DNA of 64,000 bases from NCBI GenBank assembly GCA_020632995.1, contig JACKEN010000006.1, forward strand, positions 62,001 to 126,000. The letters are read 5' to 3'. Position 1 is the first letter of the stretch. Every line of letters begins with the position of its first letter. A model generated the notes under the pieces. The model worked only from the letters and a program-made list of their open reading frames with translations, was not told where the DNA came from and ran no database searches. Shown in pieces: positions 8,148 to 16,070 of this stretch. Origin of the DNA: Deltaproteobacteria bacterium (GTDB lineage: Bacteria > Myxococcota > Kuafuiibacteriia > Kuafuiibacteriales > Kuafuiibacteriaceae). The translations under genes were made by a program, and so were the position numbers.

Positions 8148-9383
8148 CTATAGCCGGTCGCGGATCACCCGCGCCGGGGCCAGGTGCACCGCGTCGTAGC
8201 CGAAGCGCTCCCGGATCACGTCGATCGCCTCGCCCAGCGCCTCGGACTCCCGGAACAGCGAGGGCTGGCTCGCCAGCTGCAAGTTCGAGAACGCCACCCC
8301 GAGCAGCCGGATCGGCGTCCGGCGGGTGCGGGCCTCGGCGAAGAGCCCGCGGATCACCGGCAGCACGTCGCGCTCCGACGCGGACGGGGTGATGCTGCGG
8401 CCTCGGCTCAGGGTCTCGAAGTCGGCGTAGCGCAGCTTCAGGGTCACGGTGCGGGCCACCACCCCGCGGCGGCGCGCCCGCCAGCACACCCGCTCCACCA
8501 GGCCGGTGAGCACCGACTCGAGCACCGCGGGGTCGCGCACGTCCTCGCGGAAGGTGCGCTCGTTCGAGATGGAGCCCACCGTCCCGCCCTCGGGGTCGTG
8601 CTCGCGGAAGGCGGGGCGCTCCGCCCCGAGCTCCTGGGCCCCGCCGCCCCGGGCCCCGCGCTTGATGCTCTCGGCCCACGCCCCGAAGATCGGCCGGAGC
8701 GCGTCGAGCGGGGTGTCCGCCACCTGGCCCAGGGTTTGGACGCCGATGCCAGCCAGCTTGCGCTCCGCCACCGGGCCGATGCCAGGCAGCTTGCGGACGG
8801 GGAGGGGGGCGAGCACCGCCTCCGCGTCCTCCGCCGGCACCATGAGCACCCCCGCCGGCTTCGCGAGCCCGCTCGCCACCTTGGCCATGGTCTTGGTGCA
8901 CGCGATGCCCACGCTCGCAGGTAGCCCGAGCTCGGTCTTGATGGTGGCGGTCAGGGCGCGCACCGTGCGCAAGATGGTGGCGTCGCCGTCGACGTCGCCC
9001 GGCTGGTGGTAGAGGCGCTCGCAGCCCGCGAGGCTCATGTACATCTCGTCGATGCTGGCCACCTGGATCTCGGGCGCCACCCGCGCCACGATCTCGCGCA
9101 CCCGCTTCGCGTAGCCGCCGTACACCCCGTGCCGGCCCGGCAGGTAGATCGCGTGGGGTGCAAGCTTGCCTGCCTCCACCAGCGACATGCCGGAGCGCAC
9201 CCCGAACGCGCGCACCTCGTACGAGCACGCGGTCACCACCCCGCGCTCCCCCGGCTTGCCGCCCACCACCACCGGCTTGCCCTCGAGGCTCGGGTCGAGG
9301 AGGCGCTCCACCGAGACGAAGAAGGTGTCCAGATCCAGGCAGCAGACGCGGGGCCGCAGCCCGGAGAGCTCCAGCATGGCCAT
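8148..9383 (-). CDS. dinB: Y-family DNA polymerase (DinB / Pol IV)
   Basis: About 411 residues, an error-prone translesion polymerase. The palm motif CLDLDTFFVSVE supplies the first metal-binding aspartate, and SIDEMYMSL supplies the catalytic Asp-Glu pair about 95 residues later. VTACSYEVRAFGVRSGM is the finger motif. A helix-hairpin-helix (LPGIGPVAERKLAGIG) and a C-terminal little-finger domain follow. The frame opens at a TTG (9422), but I take the ATG at 9383; ATG 9377 is also possible. A LexA-like box at 9385-9400 sits immediately upstream, which suggests SOS control. There is no obvious C-terminal beta-clamp motif that I can assign with confidence. Confidence 0.92.
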   Translation of the reverse strand: MAMLELSGLRPRVCCLDLDTFFVSVERLLDPSLEGKPVVVGGKPGERGVVTACSYEVRAFGVRSGMSLVEAGKLAPHAIYLPGRHGVYGGYAKRVREIVARVAPEIQVASIDEMYMSLAGCERLYHQPGDVDGDATILRTVRALTATIKTELGLPASVGIACTKTMAKVASGLAKPAGVLMVPAEDAEAVLAPLPVRKLPGIGPVAERKLAGIGVQTLGQVADTPLDALRPIFGAWAESIKRGARGGGAQELGAERPAFREHDPEGGTVGSISNERTFREDVRDPAVLESVLTGLVERVCWRARRRGVVARTVTLKLRYADFETLSRGRSITPSASERDVLPVIRGLFAEARTRRTPIRLLGVAFSNLQLASQPSLFRESEALGEAIDVIRERFGYDAVHLAPARVIRDRL

Positions 9384-9384
9384 A

Positions 9385-9400
9385 CTGGCTATATGTTCAG
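9385..9400. promoter_or_regulatory. LexA-like SOS box upstream of dinB
   Basis: CTGGCTATATGTTCAG reads as CTG-N10-CAG, with the right half GTTCAG. From memory, the Myxococcus xanthus LexA box has the form CT-N8-GTTCAG; the invariant ends match here and several middle positions do not. The site is two bases upstream of the chosen dinB start, where repressor binding would block transcription. Confidence 0.5.
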
Positions 9401-9431
9401 TCTTTAGGCGCGACCGCGTCAACCGGCCCGG

Positions 9432-9447
9432 ATGACGTTCATGTCAT
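9432..9447. promoter_or_regulatory. Inverted repeat upstream of yfdX-like gene
   Basis: ATGAC-GTTCAT-GTCAT, perfect five-base arms with a six-base spacer, about 90 bases before the YfdX start. Possible operator; nothing else supports it. Confidence 0.3.
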
Positions 9448-9533
9448 GTCCCTGCAAGGCCAGGGCAACCGGCGCTCCCTACCTTGGCGTCGTGGTCGGG
9501 CCACGGAGGGCTCGACACGAGGAGGTCAACGAG

Positions 9534-10256
9534 ATGAACGCGCTCAACCCCAACAACGAGGCTCGCTTCAACGCACGGCGCCGCCACTGGCGCACCGGCA
9601 CCACCGTGGCGGTGGTGGGGGTGCTGTCGGTGTCCCTGGCCGGCGGGGTGGCCCTCGCCAAGGTCAAGCAGGACGCGGCCAGGCGGGCCGAGGCCCTGGG
9701 GCAGGTGTCCCAGGAGTCCGCGGTGGCCATGCGCGACATCCGGGCCGCGCGGCTCGCCATCTTCGAGGGCGAGCCGGACGCGGCGAAGCACTTCATCGCC
9801 GACGCCCAGCAGCAGCTGAGCGCGGCCGAGAAGAGCGGCCCGCGGACCAAGGTCACGGTGAAGACCGAACAGACGGTGGGCAAGAAGACGGTGGCGAAGA
9901 GCGAGGCGTCCGAGACGACCGAGCTGGTGCCGATCGACGCGTGGCTCGGGGTGGCGGAGGACTTCGTCTCGACCCCGGCCAAGGACGCCTCGATCGCCAA
10001 GGCCGACCAGCACATCAAGGCGGGTGAGCGGAGCAAGGCCCTCGAGACCCTGAAGGCGGCGGACATCGACGTCTCGGTGACCCGCGTCCTGATGCCGGTC
10101 GGCGCGACCGAGCGCCAGGTGGCCCGCGCGGCCGACCTGCTGAGCCACGACAAGTACTACGAGGCCAACCTGGCCCTGAAGGTGGCGGAGGACGGCCTCA
10201 TCACCGACTCCGTGCTGCTCTACCAGCCCACCGAGGCCCCGGCCCACGCGAGCTGA
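9534..10256 (+). CDS. YfdX family protein
   Basis: 240 residues from an ATG at 9534, with an excellent AGGAGG eight bases upstream (the open frame extends to 9432 without one). A short cytoplasmic start (MNALNPNNEARFNARRRHW) is followed by one hydrophobic segment, GTTVAVVGVLSVSLAGGVAL, acting as signal or anchor. The mature domain matches the YfdX family by eye: DIRAARLAIFEGEPDAAKH and QQQLSAAEKSG. YfdX in enterobacteria is linked to acid and envelope stress; here the role is inferred. It lies 38 bases upstream of a YflT-like stress protein, probably co-transcribed. Confidence 0.75.
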   Translation: MNALNPNNEARFNARRRHWRTGTTVAVVGVLSVSLAGGVALAKVKQDAARRAEALGQVSQESAVAMRDIRAARLAIFEGEPDAAKHFIADAQQQLSAAEKSGPRTKVTVKTEQTVGKKTVAKSEASETTELVPIDAWLGVAEDFVSTPAKDASIAKADQHIKAGERSKALETLKAADIDVSVTRVLMPVGATERQVARAADLLSHDKYYEANLALKVAEDGLITDSVLLYQPTEAPAHAS

Positions 10257-10294
10257 GCCCGCGCGCGAGACGACGGAAGAGAAGGAGAATCGAG

Positions 10295-10822
10295 ATGAAC
10301 GCTCAGAAGCAATCCAACTGCGTGGCCGTCTTCCAACGGCATGAAGACGTCGAGGCCGCCATCAAGACCCTGCAACAGTCGGGGTTCGACATGAAGAAGC
10401 TGTCGATCGTGGGCCGCGACTACCACACCGAGGAGCACGCGGTCGGCTTCTACAACGCCGGGGACCGCGTGCGGCACTGGGGCAAGTTCGGCGCCTTCTG
10501 GGGCGGCATCTTCGGCATGCTCATGGCCCCCGCCTTCTTCTGGATCCCGGGGGTGGGCCCGATCCTCACCGGAGGCCTGTTGGGCTCGGCCCTGATGGGC
10601 ACGATCGAGGGCGTGGTGGCCGGCGTGGCGGTAGGCGGCGGGATGAGCGCCCTCGCCGCGGCCCTGGTCGGCATGGGCATCCCGAAGGACAGCGTGATCC
10701 GCTACGAGCGCGCGCTGAAGGCGGACAAGTTCCTCCTCATCGCCTCCGGCACCCCGGGCGACATCGAGCAGGCCCGGGGCCTGATGCGCGGCCACACCGA
10801 CGTGGTCGAGGCGCACCTCTAG
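10295..10822 (+). CDS. YflT-like / general stress protein 17M-type membrane protein
   Basis: 175 residues with AAGGAG seven bases before the ATG. The N-terminal domain NCVAVFQRHEDVEAAIKTLQQ followed by MKKLSIVGRDYHTEE is typical of the YflT/DUF1269-like alpha-beta fold. A glycine-rich double hydrophobic hairpin (about residues 68-125, WGGIFGMLMAPAFFWIPGVG onward) follows, and a second half-domain ends the protein. Members of this family are induced by general stress, and molecular function is unknown. A hairpin terminator follows its stop, so it closes the yfdX transcription unit. Confidence 0.7.
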   Translation: MNAQKQSNCVAVFQRHEDVEAAIKTLQQSGFDMKKLSIVGRDYHTEEHAVGFYNAGDRVRHWGKFGAFWGGIFGMLMAPAFFWIPGVGPILTGGLLGSALMGTIEGVVAGVAVGGGMSALAAALVGMGIPKDSVIRYERALKADKFLLIASGTPGDIEQARGLMRGHTDVVEAHL

Positions 10823-10834
10823 CCGACCGAGGTT

Positions 10835-10878
10835 GCGCCCGCGGCCCGAGGCCCTCAGCCTCGGACCGCGGGCGCTTT
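10835..10878 (+). terminator. Rho-independent terminator after the stress gene pair
   Basis: Arms at 10835-10851 and 10859-10875 pair over 17 positions with one mismatch, around a seven-base loop, followed by only three T residues. The strong G+C stem just after the YflT-like stop supports termination, though the T tract is short. Confidence 0.6.
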
Positions 10879-10900
10879 GGCGCTTCGTAGAGGGGTTGTG

Positions 10901-12190
10901 ATGAGCGGGGCAGGTGAGCGGATCGGGTACTGGGGCGCGGTGGCGATCGGGGTCGGCGGGATGGTGGGGGGCGGCATCTTCGCGGTCCTCGGCCTCGCCG
11001 TGCAGCTCGCCCGGGGTGGCACCCCGATCGCGTTCGCCATCGCGGGCGTCGTCGCCCTCCTCACCGCCTACGCCTACGCGAAGCTCTCGGTGCGCTACCC
11101 GAGCCGCGGGGGCACCGTGGTGTTCCTCGATCGCGCGTTCGGAGTAGACCTCCTCACCGGCACCTTCAACAGCCTCCTGTGGCTCAGCTACATGGTGATG
11201 GTGGCGCTGTACGCGTTCGCGTTCGGCAGCTACGGCGCCACCTTCTTCGCGCCCGAGCACCGCGACATCACCACCAAGGTCCTGGTGGCGGCGGGGATCC
11301 TCGTGCCCACCGCGATCAACACCCTGAACGCCCGCATCATCGGCCGGGCCGAGACCTGGGTGGTGGCCCTGAAGCTCCTGATCCTCTCGGTCTTCGTCGC
11401 GGTGGGGCTCAGCGGGGTCGACACCGCGGCCCTGTCGCCCACCGCCTGGGCGCCCGCCGCAAGCCTGGTTGCAGGCGGCATGATCATCTTCGTGGCCTAC
11501 GAGGGCTTCGAGCTGATCGCCAACTCGGCCGAGGACGTGGCGGAGCCCCGCCGCACCCTCCCGCGGGCCTTCTACTCCTCGGTCGGCTTCGTGCTCGCGC
11601 TCTACGTCCTCATCGCGGTGGTGGCGGTGGGCTCGCTCCCGGTGGACCGTATCGTGTCGGCCAAGGACTACGCCCTCGCCGCTGCGGCGGAGCCGGTGCT
11701 GGGCCACGCCGGCTTCGTGCTGATCTCGGTGGCGGCGCTCCTGTCGACGTTCTCCGCCATCAACGCCACCCTCTACGGCGCCTCGCGCCTCAGCTACGCC
11801 ATCGCCAAGGAGGGTGAGTTGCCTCAGTTCCTCGAGCAGACGATCTGGAACGAGCATCTCGATGGGCTCCTGATCACCGCCGCGGTGGCGCTGGTCCTGG
11901 GGCTGGTGGGCGACATCGAGAGCATCTCGACCATGGGGAGCGCGGGCTTCCTGCTCATCTTCGGCGCGGTCAACGCGGCCAACGTGAAGCTCCACCGCGA
12001 GACCGGGAGCCGCCGGTGGATCTCGGCCCTCGGGGTGCTCGCGTGCGTGGCCGCGCTCGGGGCCTTGATCTGGCAGACGGTCCGGACCGACCCGAGCCAG
12101 CTCTGGATCCTGGCCGCGATGGTGGGCCTGGCCTTCACCATCGAGGCCCTCTATCGACTGTGGGGGCGCGAGCTGAAGCTGGGGAGGTGA
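10901..12190 (+). CDS. APC family amino acid permease
   Basis: 429 residues and about 12 hydrophobic segments. The start GERIGYWGAVAIGVGGMVGGGIFAVLG is the conserved first helix of the APC superfamily, with the unwound GVGGMVGGGIF. EGFELIANSAEDVAEPRRTLPRA is the conserved loop after helix 6, as in cationic and neutral amino-acid transporters. The frame starts at 10877, but the ATG at 10901 has AGAGGGG upstream and begins at the family start. It is separated from the stress genes by a terminator. The substrate is unknown; an amino acid or polyamine is likely. Confidence 0.88.
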   Translation: MSGAGERIGYWGAVAIGVGGMVGGGIFAVLGLAVQLARGGTPIAFAIAGVVALLTAYAYAKLSVRYPSRGGTVVFLDRAFGVDLLTGTFNSLLWLSYMVMVALYAFAFGSYGATFFAPEHRDITTKVLVAAGILVPTAINTLNARIIGRAETWVVALKLLILSVFVAVGLSGVDTAALSPTAWAPAASLVAGGMIIFVAYEGFELIANSAEDVAEPRRTLPRAFYSSVGFVLALYVLIAVVAVGSLPVDRIVSAKDYALAAAAEPVLGHAGFVLISVAALLSTFSAINATLYGASRLSYAIAKEGELPQFLEQTIWNEHLDGLLITAAVALVLGLVGDIESISTMGSAGFLLIFGAVNAANVKLHRETGSRRWISALGVLACVAALGALIWQTVRTDPSQLWILAAMVGLAFTIEALYRLWGRELKLGR

Positions 12191-12194
12191 GCGG

Positions 12195-12854
12195 CTACTC
12201 CGCCGCGGGGGCGCCGGCGGCGTCGTTCTTGGCCCAGCTGTCTACGGTGCCGTCGTGGTCCTTGTCGATGCCGACCCGGTCGAGGACGCGGCCCGCGAAG
12301 TACTCCCAGCGGTCGACCTTGCCGTCGCCGTTGGTGTCGGACTCCTTACGCTCGATGACCCCCTTCTTGTAGTAGCGGATCACGTCCGGGCGGCCGTCGT
12401 TGTTGCGGTCGCGCTCGGTGCGCACGAGGACCCCGCCCTCGAAGAAGCGGGTCTCGTCGACGTTGCCGTCGTAGTCGGTGTCCCACTCCTCGCGCTCCAC
12501 CACCCCGCCCGGGGTGAAGTAGCGCCAGATGTCGATCTTGCCGTCCCAGGTCAGGTCGATGTCCTGCCGGATCAGCACCGTCTTCTCCTGGCCGGGGCGC
12601 TCGGGGTCGGGGACGCTCTTGTAGTACTTGTAGACCTCCGGGACCCCGTTGTTGTCGAGGTCCGAGGTCCGCACGTCCTCGGACGAGGGGCCGCCGCCGC
12701 CCGGCTTGGGCGCCTTGGGGGCGCCGCCGGTGCTCGCGCCGGCGGGGGTGGCGCTGGGGCTGGCCGAGGGGCCCTGGCTCTGCTTCTTGCCGCCGCAAGC
12801 GGAGACGGCGCCCGCCAGGGCGAAGGTCAGGATGAGCTGCTTGGAGATCTGCAT
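12195..12854 (-). CDS. Lipoprotein with repeated calcium-loop / MORN-like units
   Basis: 219 residues. The start MQISKQLILTFALAGAVSACGG is a signal peptide with lipobox VSAC, followed by a low-complexity Ser/Pro/Gly linker. The rest is a run of 24-residue units, each starting with an EF-hand or dockerin-like loop. I see six: DLDNNGVPEV, DLTWDGKIDI, DTDYDGNVDE, DRNNDGRPDV, DTNGDGKVDR and DKDHDGTVDS. Each is followed by an aromatic strand such as WEYFAGRVLDR that resembles YwqK/MORN-type repeats. Calcium binding is inferred from the loops. The longer frame from 12920 lacks a better start. Convergent with the APC permease. Confidence 0.8.
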   Translation of the reverse strand: MQISKQLILTFALAGAVSACGGKKQSQGPSASPSATPAGASTGGAPKAPKPGGGGPSSEDVRTSDLDNNGVPEVYKYYKSVPDPERPGQEKTVLIRQDIDLTWDGKIDIWRYFTPGGVVEREEWDTDYDGNVDETRFFEGGVLVRTERDRNNDGRPDVIRYYKKGVIERKESDTNGDGKVDRWEYFAGRVLDRVGIDKDHDGTVDSWAKNDAAGAPAAE

Positions 12855-12964
12855 GACGAAGCGGTTGCGAGCATGGCGCCCCCCAGGAGGGGGGTCAAGC
12901 ATCGCGGGTGGTTGGCCCACGACCCTCGCACCCGTCAGTTCGGCCGCGTCACGCCGGATATGAG

Positions 12965-13699
12965 CTACTCGGGCTTGGGCCGTGGCCGTACCGCTCGGGT
13001 GGCGGGCTCCGGCAGCACCGGCTCGACCTCCTTGAGGTGGTACTGGGCGGCCCGCCGTGGCACCAGGGCGAAGGCCACCCGCCCCGCGCGGCAGATGCGC
13101 TTCTCGAGCAGGTAGAGCTGGGCCTTTCGGTGATAGAAGCGGCGCACCGACAGGGGCAGGCTCTCGCCGTCGAGGTCCTTCTTGCCGATCGCGGTGGCCA
13201 GCTGGCGGGCCAGGCGCCGCCCGCGGCCCAGGAAGTCATCGTCCAGCCCCACCTCCTCGAGGCGCGGCTTGAGGTCCGCCGCCGCGTGCAGGCGCCGCTC
13301 CAGCTCGGCCAGCATGTCCCGGGCGTAGCCCTCGGCCAGCTCCGGCGCGGCGCTCGCCACCCGCTCGAGCGCGGGGGTGTCGAGGGCGAGGTTCAGGCTC
13401 CCGATCAGCCGGAAGGTCTCGAGCCACCCCCGGATCCGGGCCAGGGTCTCCGGCAGCTCGGTCATCTGCACCGGGTTGTCGGCCTTCAGCATCTTCTTGT
13501 CCCGGGCCAGGCCGGACAGCTCGTTCAGGAGGCGCCGCAGCTGGACGATCTCCTCCTCCCCCACCCCGAAGGGGGTCAGGTGGCGCTCGTCCTCCTGCAC
13601 GATGGGCGTGAGGCGCCGCCCGGCCTCGACCAGGGGCTCGACGCGGAAGGTGGCGCCCACCGTGATGAGCACCGAGTCCGGGGGCTGATACGCGACCAC
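12965..13699 (-). CDS. Conserved-looking hypothetical protein
   Basis: 244 residues from a GTG at 13699, with a purine-rich GGGGGCG just before it; I do not recognise the family. There is no signal peptide or membrane segment. It looks mostly alpha-helical with charged amphipathic stretches (RRLLNELSGLARDKKMLK, ARDMLAELERRLHAAADLKP), and is probably cytoplasmic. The C-terminal 60 residues are basic (SVRRFYHRKAQLYLLEKR). It follows a thioredoxin-like lipoprotein gene on the same strand after 33 bases, so it may share that transcript. Confidence 0.6.
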   Translation of the reverse strand: MVAYQPPDSVLITVGATFRVEPLVEAGRRLTPIVQEDERHLTPFGVGEEEIVQLRRLLNELSGLARDKKMLKADNPVQMTELPETLARIRGWLETFRLIGSLNLALDTPALERVASAAPELAEGYARDMLAELERRLHAAADLKPRLEEVGLDDDFLGRGRRLARQLATAIGKKDLDGESLPLSVRRFYHRKAQLYLLEKRICRAGRVAFALVPRRAAQYHLKEVEPVLPEPATRAVRPRPKPE

Positions 13700-13732
13700 C
13701 GCCCCCGGTCATAGGGCGATGGGGGCCGGGGC

Positions 13733-14284
13733 TCAAGGGGGCGCGCGCGCCGCGGCCAGCGCGGCCTCGAGGAGGGGGCGCTCGCACTTGGCCGACAGGC
13801 CCACCCGGGGGGCGCCCTGGCCGTCCACCACGAGGGTGAAGGGGAGGCCCGCGGCGAGCGCCTTGCCGGCCCTCTTCATCGACGGGGTGTCGAGCACCAC
13901 GTTCGGGTAGCGGGCCCCGTGCTCGGCCATGAGCTTCGCCGACCCCGCGACGTCGTCGCCGTCGAGGCTCACCCCCACCACCGCCACTCCGTCGTCGTGG
14001 AGGGCCTGGAACATGGGCATCTCGGCCAGGCAGGGCGGGCAGTAGGAGGCCCAGAACGCGTAGATCGTGGGCCGCCCCTTCGCGCGCAGGTCGAACAACG
14101 GCACCCCGGCCGCGGTGACCTTCCCGGCCCCGTCGAGGGCCTGGCCCTGGAGCTCGGCGAGGAGCGCAGGCCAGCCTGCGAGGGTCGCGGGATCGGCGGC
14201 GCGGGCGGGGAGGGTCGCGGGGGGCTCGGCCGTCTTGGCGCACGCCCCGACCAGGAGCGCGAGGGTCAGGGCGAGGGGCCTCAC
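13733..14284 (-). CDS. TlpA/ResA-like thioredoxin-fold lipoprotein
   Basis: 183 residues. The GTG at 14284 overlaps the stop of the upstream gene as GTGA, so translation is coupled. The signal peptide VRPLALTLALLVGAC has a lipobox at Cys15. The thioredoxin domain carries the redox site AFWASYCPPCLAEMP (Cys82, Cys85), then VVGVSLDGDD and the cis-proline region LPFTLVVDGQG. Likely an outer-membrane or periplasmic thiol:disulfide reductase. Its operon partner upstream also carries a CxxC and a thioredoxin-like start. Confidence 0.85.
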   Translation of the reverse strand: MRPLALTLALLVGACAKTAEPPATLPARAADPATLAGWPALLAELQGQALDGAGKVTAAGVPLFDLRAKGRPTIYAFWASYCPPCLAEMPMFQALHDDGVAVVGVSLDGDDVAGSAKLMAEHGARYPNVVLDTPSMKRAGKALAAGLPFTLVVDGQGAPRVGLSAKCERPLLEAALAAARAPP

Positions 14285-14880
14285 AGGCCCTTCTTCACCG
14301 CCTCGGACAGCGCGGCGTAGGTCGCCTCGGAGCCGTCCATGGTGCCGACGTAGATGATCTGGTTGTTGGCCTTGGCCATCATCACGGTGCGGCTCTTGCC
14401 GATCTCGTAGATCTCGGTGAAGGGCGCGTAGTCCTTCTTCTCCTTGTCGGTGAGCTGGTTGGGCACGATCGTCACCGGCATGGTCAGGCCCTTCTCCTTG
14501 CGGAGGGCGGCGAGCTTGGTGAGCGCGCCGTCCTCGTCCGCGAGCGGGGTGAAGTGGCCGCCGGAGATCTTGCCCAAGAGGGCGAAGGCCGACAGCTCCG
14601 CCTCCTTGTGCTCGTCGAGGAGGGCCTGGATCTTCTCGAGATCCTGCACGAAGCCGGCGTCGTCCATGTCGCCCACCGCGAAGATCGTGGGGCGCCCGCC
14701 GTACGCGCACACCTGGCAGTAGCGCTCGCCCGAGCCCGCGTCGCGGATGATGAAGGCCTGGAGGGTGTCGCCGACCCCCTTCACCTTCTCGTGCGCCTGC
14801 TTGCAGCCGACGTTGGCGCCGAGGCCCGCGGTGACGGTGAGGCCCGCGAGGAACAGGCCGAGGAGCTGGAGGGTGTTCAT
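14281..14880 (-). CDS. Exported thioredoxin-like CxxC protein
   Basis: 199 residues from the ATG at 14880. The N-terminus MNTLQLLGLFLAGLTVTAGL is a signal peptide, and NVGC at residue 26 is an imperfect lipobox. ERYCQVCAYGGRPTIFAVG (CxxC at 55/58) followed by an alpha/beta region resembles a thioredoxin fold with the active-site pair near the N-terminus. Later residues (LPVTI-like MPVTIVPNQLTDKEK) are compatible with peroxiredoxin-like folds. It is translationally coupled to the TlpA-like gene, so the two may be donor and acceptor in one periplasmic thiol pathway. The exact reaction is unknown. Confidence 0.7.
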   Translation of the reverse strand: MNTLQLLGLFLAGLTVTAGLGANVGCKQAHEKVKGVGDTLQAFIIRDAGSGERYCQVCAYGGRPTIFAVGDMDDAGFVQDLEKIQALLDEHKEAELSAFALLGKISGGHFTPLADEDGALTKLAALRKEKGLTMPVTIVPNQLTDKEKKDYAPFTEIYEIGKSRTVMMAKANNQIIYVGTMDGSEATYAALSEAVKKGL

Positions 14881-15049
14881 GATCCGGGTCATGGGAGGCC
14901 TATTCACTGGCTACGATGGGGGGCCCGTCAAGTTACCCGTGGCCGGTGTGCGCCGATGTCGGAGTTTCACCGGCGCGCACAATCAGGGTGTCCGCCGCCG
15001 CCAGGATGCGGTAGACCACCGCCTTGTGACGGTCCAACAGGGACGATCA

Positions 15050-16060
15050 GTGGGCGACAACAGCCGCTTGCGGGTGCTGCTCATCGGCGCGGGCTCCCTG
15101 GGGCGCGGGTTCCTCCGCCGGCTCCGGGATCATGGCGGTCCGGTGGAGCTGGTCGGGGTCGTGACCGCCCACCACGGGCGCGTCCTCGACTCCGCGGGGA
15201 TCGACCCCTCGCTCGCGGTCAACCTGGTGGAGTCCGACGGGCTGGGCGACAGCGCCCCCTCGGACCTCAAGAAGATGATCGAGGTCTCGGGCGCCCAGGC
15301 GGTGGTGGAGTGCGTCCCGCAGAACATCCGGAGCGGCGAGCCCGCCCTCGGGTTCATGCGCACCGCCCTCGACATGGGGATCCACGTGGTCACCGCCAAC
15401 AAGGCCCCCATCGTGCTCGGCTACCGCGACCTTCGGCACCGCGCGGCCCGCGCCGGCGCCCAGTTCCGCTTCGAGGCCGCGGTGCTCGACGGCCTGCCCC
15501 TGTTCTCGTTCGTGTCCCAGCTCCCCGCCACCCGGGTGGTGCGGGTGCGCGGCGTCCTGAACGCCACCTCCAGCGTGGTGCTCGAGACGGTGGGGCAGGG
15601 CGCCTCCCGCTCGCGCGGCCTCGCCCGCGCCCAGGCCCAGGGCATCGCCGAGGCGGACAGCGTGCTCGACCTCGACGGCTGGGACGCGGCGGCGAAGGCT
15701 GCCTTGCTCGCGAACGTCTGGATGGACGGCGCCCTCAGGGTGGTCGACGTGGCCCGCACCGGCCTCGAGACCCTCAAGGACGACAAGATCGCCGCCGCGG
15801 CCGAGACCGGCGCCCGCTACCGGCTGGTGGCCGAGGTGGAGCGCTCCTCCGACGGGAACATCCGCGCGAGCGTCGAGCCGGTGGCGCTCGAGCCCGGCGA
15901 TCCGCTCTACGCCCTGCGCGGGAACCAGGGCGGCGTGGTGCTCGACACCGACGCCGGGCAGCGCATCGTGCTGTTGCAGCAGACCGCGGGGGTCGAGGAC
16001 GCGGCCCTCGGCATGGTGCAGGACTGCCGCGCGATCTTGGGCGGGTTCCCGCAGGTCTAG
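15050..16060 (+). CDS. Homoserine dehydrogenase-like oxidoreductase
   Basis: 336 residues from the GTG at 15050. The NAD(P)-binding motif is LLIGAGSLGRGFLRRL, followed by the homoserine dehydrogenase hallmark VVTANKAPIVL. The substrate domain has NATSSVVLE (the position of NGTTNY in classical enzymes) and DLDGWDAAAKAALLAN, which holds the catalytic Asp-Lys arrangement. There is no ACT regulatory domain, so it is shorter than the approximately 430-residue classical form. A threonine/methionine pathway role is likely. A related aspartate- or sugar-acid dehydrogenase is not excluded, because NGTTNY is altered. It is divergent from the thioredoxin-like lipoproteins. Confidence 0.8.
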   Translation: MGDNSRLRVLLIGAGSLGRGFLRRLRDHGGPVELVGVVTAHHGRVLDSAGIDPSLAVNLVESDGLGDSAPSDLKKMIEVSGAQAVVECVPQNIRSGEPALGFMRTALDMGIHVVTANKAPIVLGYRDLRHRAARAGAQFRFEAAVLDGLPLFSFVSQLPATRVVRVRGVLNATSSVVLETVGQGASRSRGLARAQAQGIAEADSVLDLDGWDAAAKAALLANVWMDGALRVVDVARTGLETLKDDKIAAAAETGARYRLVAEVERSSDGNIRASVEPVALEPGDPLYALRGNQGGVVLDTDAGQRIVLLQQTAGVEDAALGMVQDCRAILGGFPQV

Positions 16061-16070
16061 CTCGAGCGCG

